Shown: positions 1 through 7,097 of the stretch, in pieces
How positions within the stretch are numbered: position 1 is the stretch's first letter
Layout: every line of letters begins with the position of its first letter
Assembly (NCBI GenBank): GCA_023438965.1
Contig: JAEXPB010000166.1
Location: 1-14,428 of the forward strand
Reading direction: 5' to 3'
DNA length: 14,428 bases
Source: Bacillota bacterium
GTDB taxonomy: Bacteria > Bacillota > Clostridia > Saccharofermentanales > UBA5734
Program-made: the position numbers and the translations under genes
Notes under the pieces: generated by a model
What the model saw: only the letters and a program-made list of their open reading frames with translations
The model's database searches: none
Told to the model about the DNA's origin: nothing

Positions 1-876
1 GAACAACGGGAAGCCAATTCCGTAAGTAAAGCCTTTGAATATGATGCCGGTGTAGTAATTCAGGCTTTGCAGCATCCCCAGATCAATCGAGACATAGGGC
101 AAATAGCCGTAGTCGTCCAAAATGGCCAGCACTTCGCGCAAGTTGGCCAAGGCGGCACAGGCAACCGGATGGCTGACCAAGGCAGCCATTTCGTCAATCA
201 GGTCATATGTGCCGTAACTGGCCGCCATTTTCAGCAGGACAGATCGCGCTTTGGCCGGCAGGCGCAGGCGATCGGCCAACTCTTCGAGGGCGACCATTTC
301 CTTGCCATCGATCAAATGCGGCAGCATGGCGGCCTCTTCGCCATCGATACCCCATTCGGCAAGAAAGCCCCGGAAAAAATCCACCTGCCCCAGTGACACC
401 TGCAAGTCCTGGATATCGCAGGCCAGGGCGGCAGCGATCGCCGTGGCGATCACCTCGGCATCGGCGCAAGGGCTCTGACTGCCCAGCAATTCGACACCGG
501 CCTGGCAAAATTCGCGCTGGCGGCCGCCGCCATACTCATTATAGCGGTACATGCTGCCGATGTAGGAATAGCGCAGCGGCGGCTCGGCATCCCGGCCGAC
601 AGTCGCCGCCAGGCGGGCAACCGGCACAGTGCCGTCGTAACGCAGGCAGAGGATGCGGCCCTGCTGGTCGAAAAACTTGAAAAGCCCCTCCTGGGCGGCA
701 AATCCGGAGCCGGCGGCATAAACATCGTAGAACTCGATACCGGGTGTTTCCACTTCGTTATAGCCTCGCTGATCGAAAAGCTGGCGCAGGCGGTTTTCCA
801 GGCGCCGTTTCGCCTGGCAGTCGTCCGGCAGCAGATCAGCGACGCCATCCGGTGTATGAAATTGCCATTTACCCAT
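1..876 (-). CDS. hisZ: ATP phosphoribosyltransferase regulatory subunit HisZ (3' end beyond the window)
   Basis: HisZ is a catalytically inactive histidyl-tRNA synthetase paralogue that joins short-form HisG to make the first enzyme of histidine biosynthesis. I translated 292 codons from the ATG at 876; the frame is still open at base 1, so roughly a quarter of a usual 390-420 aa HisZ is missing. The protein starts MGKWQFHTPDG and keeps the class II synthetase core: a motif-2-like stretch around residues 75-92 (LCLRYDGTVPVARLAAT) and REFCQAGVELLG around residues 118-130, where QAGVEL is typical of HisZ. Near residues 270-280 it has SLNYYTGIIF where true HisRS has RGLDYYTG; loss of that histidine-binding Arg argues for HisZ over HisRS. 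GGGAGG lies about 8 nt before the ATG. hisZ has its own promoter and is separated from the upstream ATPase operon by a terminator. hisG would be expected just beyond the left edge. Confidence 0.9.
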   Translation of the reverse strand, partial: MGKWQFHTPDGVADLLPDDCQAKRRLENRLRQLFDQRGYNEVETPGIEFYDVYAAGSGFAAQEGLFKFFDQQGRILCLRYDGTVPVARLAATVGRDAEPPLRYSYIGSMYRYNEYGGGRQREFCQAGVELLGSQSPCADAEVIATAIAAALACDIQDLQVSLGQVDFFRGFLAEWGIDGEEAAMLPHLIDGKEMVALEELADRLRLPAKARSVLLKMAASYGTYDLIDEMAALVSHPVACAALANLREVLAILDDYGYLPYVSIDLGMLQSLNYYTGIIFKGFTYGIGFPLF

Positions 877-929
877 ATGATGCCTCCCGGTGCTCCCTGG
901 TGGTCTGGTTGGTCATTTGACTTTATCTT

Positions 930-953
930 GCTAAAGTGATAAAGCACTAAAGC
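930..953 (-). promoter_or_regulatory. Candidate operator over the hisZ transcription start
   Basis: Read on the minus strand, these 24 bp are three back-to-back 8-mers of the form [GA]CTTTA[GT][TC]. The same 24 bp also form an imperfect palindrome centred between 941 and 942, with 8 of 12 position pairs complementary (GCT..AGTG.T then A.CACT..AGC). The element begins about 6 bp downstream of the -10 box, so a bound protein would cover the start site. That is the usual place for a repressor site. A TrpR-like histidine regulator is conceivable, but no regulator can be named from the sequence alone. Confidence 0.45.
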
Positions 954-959
954 ATCTCC

Positions 960-989
960 ATTATAATGGGTTCGCCAAAGCACTGTCAA
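960..989 (-). promoter_or_regulatory. hisZ promoter, consensus sigma-70/SigA type
   Basis: On the minus strand, TTGACA (989-984) and TATAAT (965-960) are both perfect matches and lie 18 bp apart. Transcription should start near 953, giving a leader of about 75 nt before the hisZ ATG at 876. The -10 box is inside a perfect 12-bp palindrome (958-969). The -35 box follows the terminator of the preceding operon by only a dozen bases. Confidence 0.85.
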
Positions 990-1000
990 GATTATAAAAG

Positions 1001-1029
1001 CCAAAAAGCTGCCGGTTTTCACCAGCAGC
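1001..1029 (-). terminator. Intrinsic terminator of the V/A-ATPase operon
   Basis: On the minus strand GCTGCTGGT (1029-1021), a GAAA tetraloop (1020-1017) and ACCGGCAGC (1016-1008) form a 9-bp stem with one G-U pair. Five T residues follow at 1007-1003. The hairpin begins 32 nt after the stop codon of the subunit D gene and ends just before the hisZ promoter, so it separates the two units. Confidence 0.88.
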
Positions 1030-1061
1030 CGGATATATTTCCTGTGCAAGATGCCTAAATG

Positions 1062-1757
1062 TCAAACAACCCGGCCATTGGCCTGGCCAGGGGCGAAATC
1101 AGCCAGGCGGGCTTGTTCGAGCGCCTGATTGACGATCATCTCTTTGACCTTCATCAGGCGGGTCAGGTTGCCGCGTTCATTTTCATCCATTTTCATGGTT
1201 ATGGACCGGATTGTTTCCTGCAGCTCCGGAATCAAGACGTATTCCAGGGAATTGACCCGCCGGCGGGTCTTCTCGATCTCATCAGCCAGCAGTTGGGCCG
1301 TCTTTTCCACTTCCGCCAGCTGCAGCATGACCGGCAGGGCTTTCAGCAGAGCGGTCACCGCCTGGTCCAATTCGCCGGACACCGCGGCCAGGCCATAAGG
1401 CAGGTTCTCCGCCAGGCCGGCCAATTCGAACGGCGAGGTGAAAACCGGCACATTGACGCTCATGATATTCCGGGTGTCGACTGACAGCGAAAGTGATTCC
1501 CGGCCGGCCAGCAAGGCGGTCTCCAGGACTTCCGGCGGCATGACCGCGCGCGCCAGGACCATTTCGCGATTGGCTTCACCGAGCAGCTTCTCCACTTGCT
1601 GCCGTAAATCGCTGTTCCGGCGAATGATGATCAGGAATTGCCGCATCAACTCGTCGCGTTTGTCCTTGAGCAGCCGGTGTCCCCGACGGGCAGTCAAGAG
1701 CTGCTTCTTCAGGCGAAGCAGCTCCATGCGGTTGGGGTTGATCTGACGCCTGGCCAT
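1062..1757 (-). CDS. ntpD: V/A-type ATPase subunit D (central shaft)
   Basis: Subunit D forms the long rotating coiled coil inside the A3B3 head and, with F, transmits torque to the membrane ring. The 231 aa product starts MARRQINPNRMELLRLKKQL and is rich in heptad-like helix at both ends (about residues 5-70 and 130-215) with a less helical middle. This matches family length (about 205-230 aa) and architecture; the conserved N-terminal pattern NP.R..LLRLKKQL is clear. It is the last gene of the operon. It starts 5 nt after the stop of the B gene, with AAGGA about 10 nt before the ATG inside the end of that gene, so the two are translationally coupled. The intrinsic terminator follows. The end is TGA at 1062. 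A few C-terminal residues (FAPGQANGRVV) are probably a variable tail. Confidence 0.96.
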   Translation of the reverse strand: MARRQINPNRMELLRLKKQLLTARRGHRLLKDKRDELMRQFLIIIRRNSDLRQQVEKLLGEANREMVLARAVMPPEVLETALLAGRESLSLSVDTRNIMSVNVPVFTSPFELAGLAENLPYGLAAVSGELDQAVTALLKALPVMLQLAEVEKTAQLLADEIEKTRRRVNSLEYVLIPELQETIRSITMKMDENERGNLTRLMKVKEMIVNQALEQARLADFAPGQANGRVV

Positions 1758-1762
1758 CTGGA

Positions 1763-3136
1763 TCAGTCCTTCCCGTAATATTGGTCGATGAAACCTTCGC
1801 GAATACGCTTTAACTCATTGCGCGGCAACATGGACAGCAGCTTCCAGCCAATGCGCAGCGTTTCCAGGACCGGCCGGTCGGCGGCAAAACCTTGCGAGAC
1901 ATACTCGCGTTCAAAAGCATCGGCGAAGCGGGCATAAATCCGGTCCACTTCCGACAGGGCGTCCTCGCCGAGAATTACCTGCAGCTCTTTGGCGTCCTTG
2001 CCGCGCGAATAGGCCGCAAATAATTGATTCATGGTGTTGGCGTGGTCGGCGCGGGTTTTTCCGTCGCCGATGCCCTTGTCTTTTAACCGCGACAGGGATG
2101 GCAGGACGTCAATCGGCGGCCGGATGCCCTTCTTGTAAAGCTCGCGGCTGAGAATGATCTGGCCTTCGGTGATGTAACCGGTCAAGTCCGGAATCGGATG
2201 CGTTTTGTCGTCGTCCGGCATGGTCAGGATCGGCACCAGCGTGATCGAGCCGGGCTTGCCCTTCTGGCGGCCGGCGCGTTCATAAATGGTTGCCAGGTCC
2301 GTATACAGGTAACCGGGATAGCCGCGGCGGCCGGGCACTTCCTTGCGGGCGGCGGATACTTCGCGCAGGGCTTCGGCATAATAGGTGATGTCGGTCATGA
2401 TGACCAGGACATGCATGTTGAGGTTGAAAGCCAGATACTCGGCGGCTGTCAAGGCCATGCGCGGTGTGGATATCCGCTCGATCGCCGGGTCGCTGGCCAG
2501 GTTCATGAACAGGACGGCCCGGTCAATGGCGCCGGTCCGGCGGAAATCGCTGATGAAATAATCAGCTTCTTCGAAGGTGATGCCCATGGCGGCGAAAACG
2601 ACGGCGAAATTGCCCGATGTGTCGCGAACTTTAGCCTGACGGGCAATCTGCGCCGCCAGCTGGGCATGCGGCAAACCGGATGCTGAGAAAATCGGCAATT
2701 TCTGGCCGCGGACCAGCGTATTCAAGCCATCGATGGCCGAGATGCCGGTTTGGATGAACTCATTCGGGTAGTCGCGGGCAGCCGGGTTCATCGGCTGGCC
2801 GTTGATGTCCAGCATTTTTTCCGGGATTATTTCCGGTCCGTCATCAGCCGGATGCCCCATGCCGTCAAAGACGCGGCCGAGGATATCCGGCGACACAGCC
2901 AGTTCGAGACCTTTGCCCAGGAAGCGGACCTTGCTTTCCTGAACATTAATGCCCAGCGAACTTTCAAAAAGCTGGACCAGGGCATTGGTTCCGTTAATCT
3001 CCAGGACTTTGCAGCGGCGAATGTCACCGTTGGGCAGCACAATCTCGCCCAGTTCGTCATACTTGACATCCGCAACCTGCTGGACCAGCATCAGCGGGCC
3101 GGCGACCTCATTGATGGTTCGGTATTCCCTGGGCAT
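1763..3136 (-). CDS. ntpB: V/A-type ATPase subunit B (non-catalytic head subunit)
   Basis: Three B subunits alternate with three A subunits in the cytoplasmic head and complete the nucleotide sites. The 457 aa length is the family standard. The N-terminal beta barrel covers roughly residues 1-75. The nucleotide-binding-like domain has a degenerate P-loop ([19 protein letters not shown], from residue 150) lacking the GKT of a working Walker A, as expected for B. The stretch [16 protein letters not shown] places Arg350 where the arginine finger of the Enterococcus hirae B subunit is reported. The C-terminal helical domain ends [16 protein letters not shown]. The ATG lies one base after the TGA of the A gene, with GGGGG just before that stop, so A and B are produced together as the 3:3 stoichiometry requires. 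No truncation or frameshift is visible. Confidence 0.98.
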   Translation of the reverse strand: MPREYRTINEVAGPLMLVQQVADVKYDELGEIVLPNGDIRRCKVLEINGTNALVQLFESSLGINVQESKVRFLGKGLELAVSPDILGRVFDGMGHPADDGPEIIPEKMLDINGQPMNPAARDYPNEFIQTGISAIDGLNTLVRGQKLPIFSASGLPHAQLAAQIARQAKVRDTSGNFAVVFAAMGITFEEADYFISDFRRTGAIDRAVLFMNLASDPAIERISTPRMALTAAEYLAFNLNMHVLVIMTDITYYAEALREVSAARKEVPGRRGYPGYLYTDLATIYERAGRQKGKPGSITLVPILTMPDDDKTHPIPDLTGYITEGQIILSRELYKKGIRPPIDVLPSLSRLKDKGIGDGKTRADHANTMNQLFAAYSRGKDAKELQVILGEDALSEVDRIYARFADAFEREYVSQGFAADRPVLETLRIGWKLLSMLPRNELKRIREGFIDQYYGKD

Positions 3137-3137
3137 G

Positions 3138-4916
3138 TCACATTACCCCCTGTGGTTTGATTGAATTGACCTGATCGGTCAGTTCCTTTTCCAGCTGTTC
3201 GGCGAAACCGATGAATTCAGCTTCCGGAATGATCTTCATCCGGCTGATGCCGTCACGAGCCGGCAAATTGACCAGTTCACGGTATGGAGCGCTGGCATTG
3301 AGGGCTTGCACACCTTCATAGTAGAACAGCATGATCAAGGCGAGCATGCGATATTGCTTGCCCAGTGATGTGTAGGTATCTATCTCATCAAAGGAGTTCT
3401 GATGCAGGAAATCTTCCCGCAGCGAACGCGCGGCCTCCAATTTCAGGCGATCTACCGCCGATAGGGAATCCTGGCCGACCAGGCGGACAATCTCCTCCAG
3501 TTCAGCTTCCTCCTGCAGCAAGCGGATGGCGTCGGCATGCAGGCGGCTCCATTCGGGTGTCACCTGCCGGTCCATCCAGTCGTCGATTTTGTCGGCATAC
3601 AGCGAATAGCTGTTCAGCCAGTTGATGGCCGGGAAATGGCGCTTGTAGGCGAGGGCTGAATCCAGGCCCCAAAAAACCTTGACGATGCGCAGCGTGGACT
3701 GGACAACCGGATCGGAAAGGTCGCCGCCGGGAGGCGATACGGCGCCAATTGTCGTCAGGATGCCGATCCGGCCTTCCCGGCCCAGGCAACGGACCGAGCC
3801 GGCCCGCTCATAGAAGCTGGCCAGCCGCGAACCGAGATAGGCCGGATAACCTTCTTCACCAGGCATTTCCTCCAGCCGGCCGGACATCTCACGCAGCGCT
3901 TCTGCCCAACGGGATGTCGAATCCGCCATCAGCGACACCGAATAGCCCATATCACGGAAATATTCCGCGATCGTGATGCCGGTATAAATGGAAGCCTCGC
4001 GGGCAGCAACCGGCATGTCGGAGGTGTTGGCTATCAGGATGGTTCGTTTCATCAGCGGTTCACCGCTCTTGGGATCGACCAGCTCCGGGAATTCCAGCAA
4101 AACATCGGTCATTTCATTGCCGCGTTCACCGCAGCCGATATAGACAACGATATCTGCTTCCGCCCATTTCGCCAACTGGTGCTGGATGACGGTCTTGCCG
4201 CTGCCGAAGGGACCCGGCACAGTCGCTGTGCCGCCCTTGGCGACCGGGAAGAAGGTGTCAATCACGCGCTGGCCGGTGACCAATGGGGCATCCGGTGCGA
4301 TTTTCTCCCGATAGGGGCGTCCGCGGCGAACCGGCCATTTCTGCAGCATGGTAATTTCGCGGATCTGTCCGGCGGACTGCTGGACGCGACAGATCACGTC
4401 CGTCACCTTAAAGGAACCGGATTCGATGGCCGTAACCTGGCCGGACAAGCCTGGCGGTAACATGATCTTATGCAGAACCAGCGAGGTTTCCCGCACCGTA
4501 CCGAGTACATCGCCGGCTGTCACGGTGTCACCCGGCCGGACCAACGGATCAAAAGACCAGGATCGTTCCCGGTCGACAGCTGCGATCGATGCGCCGCGGG
4601 CAATGTTATTGCCGGCAAGGCTCACCAATCGGTCCAGCGGGCGCTGGATGCCATCGAAAATGCCGCCAATCAGTCCGGGAGCCAATTCGACCGAAAGCGG
4701 CGCGCCTTCAGACTCGACTGTCTCGCCGGGCCCAAGGCCGGCGGTCTCCTCGTAGACCTGGATTGAAGCCCGGTCGCCGTGCATTTCGATAATTTCGCCG
4801 ATCAAGCGGTGTTCGGACACCCGGACCACATCGAACATCTCGGCATTGCGCATGCCCGCGGCGACAACCAGGGGACCGGATACCTTGACGATTTTCCCTT
4901 GAACTCTCTTATCCAT
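3138..4916 (-). CDS. ntpA: V/A-type ATPase catalytic subunit A
   Basis: The catalytic subunit hydrolyses (or makes) ATP at the A/B interfaces. The 592 aa product matches the family (about 580-595 aa). An N-terminal barrel spans residues 1-70 and the A-specific bulge insertion roughly 110-190. Walker A is GPFGSGKT at 235-242. The catalytic glutamate is Glu264 in GCGERGNE. The Walker B region is [17 protein letters not shown] with Asp332, and the PPGGD loop is at 395-399. The segment [18 protein letters not shown] is also highly typical. The ATG at 4916 has AGAGGAGAG with GGAG 7 nt away, a strong site. It is preceded by an 80-nt gap, the longest inside the operon, holding a duplicated piece of the F gene. 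It ends one base before the B gene. All catalytic residues are present, so the enzyme should be active. Confidence 0.98.
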   Translation of the reverse strand: MDKRVQGKIVKVSGPLVVAAGMRNAEMFDVVRVSEHRLIGEIIEMHGDRASIQVYEETAGLGPGETVESEGAPLSVELAPGLIGGIFDGIQRPLDRLVSLAGNNIARGASIAAVDRERSWSFDPLVRPGDTVTAGDVLGTVRETSLVLHKIMLPPGLSGQVTAIESGSFKVTDVICRVQQSAGQIREITMLQKWPVRRGRPYREKIAPDAPLVTGQRVIDTFFPVAKGGTATVPGPFGSGKTVIQHQLAKWAEADIVVYIGCGERGNEMTDVLLEFPELVDPKSGEPLMKRTILIANTSDMPVAAREASIYTGITIAEYFRDMGYSVSLMADSTSRWAEALREMSGRLEEMPGEEGYPAYLGSRLASFYERAGSVRCLGREGRIGILTTIGAVSPPGGDLSDPVVQSTLRIVKVFWGLDSALAYKRHFPAINWLNSYSLYADKIDDWMDRQVTPEWSRLHADAIRLLQEEAELEEIVRLVGQDSLSAVDRLKLEAARSLREDFLHQNSFDEIDTYTSLGKQYRMLALIMLFYYEGVQALNASAPYRELVNLPARDGISRMKIIPEAEFIGFAEQLEKELTDQVNSIKPQGVM

Positions 4917-4936
4917 TTTATCTCTCCTCTACGAGG

Positions 4937-4975
4937 CTATTCATCTTGATTGAGCAGGTCCATGCCGACTGCACG
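4937..4975 (-). repeat. Partial copy of the 3' end of the subunit F gene
   Basis: This stretch matches the last 13 codons of the F gene (4997-5035) at exactly 60 bp offset, 36 of 39 bases identical. Read in the F frame it encodes RAVGMDLLNQDE and a TAG stop, the same peptide as the gene. All three differences are synonymous third-position changes (CGG/CGT, CTT/CTC, AAC/AAT). The 21 bases between the copies show no clear similarity to the gene. Confidence 0.9.
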
Positions 4976-4982
4976 GCAGTCG
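4966..4982 (-). other. Intercistronic hairpin between the F and A genes
   Basis: CGACTGC (4966-4972) and GCAGTCG (4976-4982) are perfect reverse complements separated by three bases. No T-run follows on the minus strand, so it is not a terminator. It could be an mRNA stability or processing element upstream of the catalytic subunit gene. It lies partly inside the duplicated F-gene tail. Confidence 0.45.
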
Positions 4983-4996
4983 TTCCGCCCAAACCC

Positions 4997-5317
4997 CTAT
5001 TCATCTTGGTTAAGCAGGTCCATGCCGACTGCCCGACGGACAGATTCGCGGACCTGCCGCATCCCCAGCCCGGTTGTCCCGGTCAGCGAGGGGATCGGAA
5101 TGACCGCCGGCAATTTCCGTTCCTGCAAAGTGCGGATGTATTCCTGATTGGCTTCCGCCAGATTTTCGGTTATGAAAACCACCGCATAGTTCTCCTGCAC
5201 CAGGCTGCGCAGTTGGCGTTCCGCCTCGGGGGCGTCCGCCGCCTCCAGGACGGTCATGCTGAGGGCCCGGAAACCGATCACGCTGTCCCGGTCGCCGATG
5301 ACGCCTATTTTATTCAT
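4997..5317 (-). CDS. ntpG: V/A-type ATPase subunit F (central shaft, named G in Enterococcus)
   Basis: Subunit F is the small Rossmann-like protein that binds subunit D in the rotating shaft. The 106 aa product fits the family (about 100-106 aa). It begins MNKIGVIGDRDSVIGFRALSM, with the typical GDxDSVxGF motif, and continues with AVVFITENLAE and a proline-rich loop PAVIPIPSLTG. It ends RRAVGMDLLNQDE. The ribosome binding site GGAGGT is made by the last codons and stop of the C gene (TGG AGG TAA), so F is coupled to C. It is the only complete gene in the window that ends in TAG. A near-copy of its last 13 codons follows in frame 20 codons downstream, also ending in TAG. A read-through product would carry a second identical tail. 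Confidence 0.96.
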   Translation of the reverse strand: MNKIGVIGDRDSVIGFRALSMTVLEAADAPEAERQLRSLVQENYAVVFITENLAEANQEYIRTLQERKLPAVIPIPSLTGTTGLGMRQVRESVRRAVGMDLLNQDE

Positions 5318-5323
5318 ATCGGC

Positions 5324-6409
5324 TTACCTCCATGTCAAATAACTGTCCCGGCTCATCTCCCGCGCTTGATCGGACGGCAGGCCGTTCCGCAAACAGGTCA
5401 GGGCGATCCGGATATTCTTGATCTCCATCTCGCGACCGATCAGATAGGCCAGCAGGATCTCCGGACCGCGCCAAAGGCCGCGCGCCTGCCGGATATGTCC
5501 AATGACCAGATTGTCCGCCAGGCGGCTGAATCGTCCGGCTGAGCCAGGCTGGCCGTATTCATCAGCCAGGGCGGCCAGGGCGGCAACCGGCGTCGATGCA
5601 TAAGCGGCTTTGATCTGCTCGGTACTGGCCCCGTACAAGTCCAGCATACGGTTGACCGGCAAGCTGCCGCCGGGCAGCAGGACATGCTCCAGGTCGGCTG
5701 TTCCGCTGCGCAGCAAGCGGGTACGCAACAATAAGCCAAGATTGGTCAGATCGGACTGCAGGCGCAGATATTGGCTAAAGAACAGATTGCCGATCTGGTC
5801 GGCTTTGGCCAGGGCCAGGCCGGATGCTGTCCGGTCAAGGTACTGGTCGATGTCGCTGACATCATAGGATTGCTGGTAGCGCCGGACAGCCTGGACGGCA
5901 GCGCCATACAGCCAGGCGGGAACCGCCGCGGCCTGGCGGTCGCGCACGGCGGAAAAAAGAATGTGCGGATCGACCAGAGACGGATGCCGGAAAAGGGGAT
6001 CCAGGGCCGACGGACCTAGCAGGCTGTATGGGCCGCTGGCTTCCGGCAGGTCGTCTGCCACCGCATGATCGGCGTTCGGTCGATGCGGCCAGGCTGGGGT
6101 CAGGGTCTTGAGAATCACCTTCAGGTTATGAAAATCATGGAAAAGAAGCAGGATCTCCATATACGCCGGTTCGACAAATAGAGTTTGCATCAGTTGATAC
6201 GCAGCAACAATTTCCCGGGATAAGCGGGTTTCGGGATCGCTGGCTGCCGGATAACCGCTTTCGGTCAGGATCCGGTTGATTTCGTCAATTGTCCGGGCCT
6301 CATGCAGACGATTGAGCCGGCCCGAGTCCAGCAACTGGATTTCCAGCGCCCGGATCCGTCCGGAGGCATACAGATATCGATTGGCCGATACAGGTTTCGT
6401 GCTGCGCAT
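5324..6409 (-). CDS. ntpC: V/A-type ATPase subunit C (socket between shaft and ring)
   Basis: Subunit C (d in eukaryotes) is the funnel-shaped cap on the membrane ring that receives the D/F shaft. The product is all-helical and carries the family hallmark AYLIGREMEIKNIRIALTCL near its C terminus; FHDFHNLKVILK near residue 95 is also typical. Two ATGs compete. The ATG at 6415 is only 2 nt from the ribosome binding site GGAG, while the ATG at 6409 is 8 nt from it. I therefore choose 6409 (MRSTKPVSANRYLYASGRIR, 361 aa; the longer form has 363). Usual family length is about 330-380 aa. The stop TAA at 5324 lies 6 nt before the F start. The gap to the E gene stop is about 34 nt. Confidence 0.94.
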   Translation of the reverse strand: MRSTKPVSANRYLYASGRIRALEIQLLDSGRLNRLHEARTIDEINRILTESGYPAASDPETRLSREIVAAYQLMQTLFVEPAYMEILLLFHDFHNLKVILKTLTPAWPHRPNADHAVADDLPEASGPYSLLGPSALDPLFRHPSLVDPHILFSAVRDRQAAAVPAWLYGAAVQAVRRYQQSYDVSDIDQYLDRTASGLALAKADQIGNLFFSQYLRLQSDLTNLGLLLRTRLLRSGTADLEHVLLPGGSLPVNRMLDLYGASTEQIKAAYASTPVAALAALADEYGQPGSAGRFSRLADNLVIGHIRQARGLWRGPEILLAYLIGREMEIKNIRIALTCLRNGLPSDQAREMSRDSYLTWR

Positions 6410-6443
6410 TTCCATTACTCCATAGTCCGGTGCCTGACGGATG

Positions 6444-7055
6444 TCAAAGCGCCTGCGGCGTCTGTTCCGGCGGCACTTGTTCTGACGGCGTGTCCGCCAG
6501 CGCAGCGGCCGCCAGCTGGACCAGATCCGGCCGCTTGATGGCAGCCAGCCGTTCGAAGGTCAGGTTGTCCTCAATCAGGCCGCGGCGAAGGATCAAGCCG
6601 CCAGTGAATGACCCGGCCGTCCCGGCTATTGTCAATGATCCGCCCAATCCCTCCAGCAGACGGCCAGCCAACGGCAGGTCGGCCGCAGCCAGTTCAATTT
6701 CGCCGGCTTCGGCTTGGGTTTGGCGCAATAGCTGCCGGTATAGATCGATTTTCCGCTCCGGAGGCAGCTGGCCAAGGCGTTCGATTGCCCGGGCCAATAC
6801 CTGATCAATCAATTCCTGCCTGGATTGCAGATCCGCCTTTCGCTGCTGCATGGCCGCGGCGCTGCGCGCACGGGTCAGCGTTTCGCCGGCTTGATTGGCG
6901 GCCGACTGCCTGGCCTGGGCCAGCAGCTGTTCCGCTTCCGTCCGGGCGGCCGCAAGAATAACCGCACAGCTGGCTTGAGCCTGACCGGTGATCTGGTCGG
7001 CTCGCTCACGTGCTTCGGTCAGGATTCGGTCCTGGATCGCCTGAAGTCCGTTCAA
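6444..7055 (-). CDS. ntpE: V/A-type ATPase subunit E (peripheral stalk)
   Basis: Subunit E pairs with G to form the peripheral stalks that hold the head against rotation. Residues 1-100 are one long alanine-, glutamine- and arginine-rich helix. The C-terminal globular part contains GGLILRRGLIEDNLTFERLAA, the family signature (GG.....G.I..N.T...RL). Length is about 203 aa, as usual. No ATG is available. TTG at 7061 is only 2 nt from the ribosome binding site AAAGGAG, while TTG at 7055 is 8 nt away; I choose 7055 (205 aa if 7061 is used). The last 15-20 residues (SEQVPPEQTPQAL) form a proline/glutamine-rich tail beyond the conserved domain. It lies between K (about 40 nt gap) and C. Confidence 0.93.
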   Translation of the reverse strand: MNGLQAIQDRILTEARERADQITGQAQASCAVILAAARTEAEQLLAQARQSAANQAGETLTRARSAAAMQQRKADLQSRQELIDQVLARAIERLGQLPPERKIDLYRQLLRQTQAEAGEIELAAADLPLAGRLLEGLGGSLTIAGTAGSFTGGLILRRGLIEDNLTFERLAAIKRPDLVQLAAAALADTPSEQVPPEQTPQAL

Positions 7056-7097
7056 GGTCAATGCTCCTTTCGAATCAAAAGCAGCAGATCCGGGTTA

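Noticed and set aside
450..1049. Minus-strand 199-codon frame whose start looks like a membrane helix
   Set aside because: It reads through the ATPase terminator and the hisZ promoter and then runs out of frame over hisZ, whose own frame gives a clear HisZ protein. It has no ribosome binding site and its residue use is frame-shifted coding noise.
4937..5033. Two 36-bp near-identical repeats 24 bp apart, the dimensions of a CRISPR repeat-spacer unit
   Set aside because: Only two copies exist, one of them is the coding end of the subunit F gene, and there is no palindromic repeat pattern or cas gene nearby.
4946..5542. Plus-strand frame of 198 codons across the F and C genes
   Set aside because: It is antisense to two well-supported ATPase genes, has no convincing ribosome binding site or known domain, and many similar antisense frames occur in this G+C-rich sequence.
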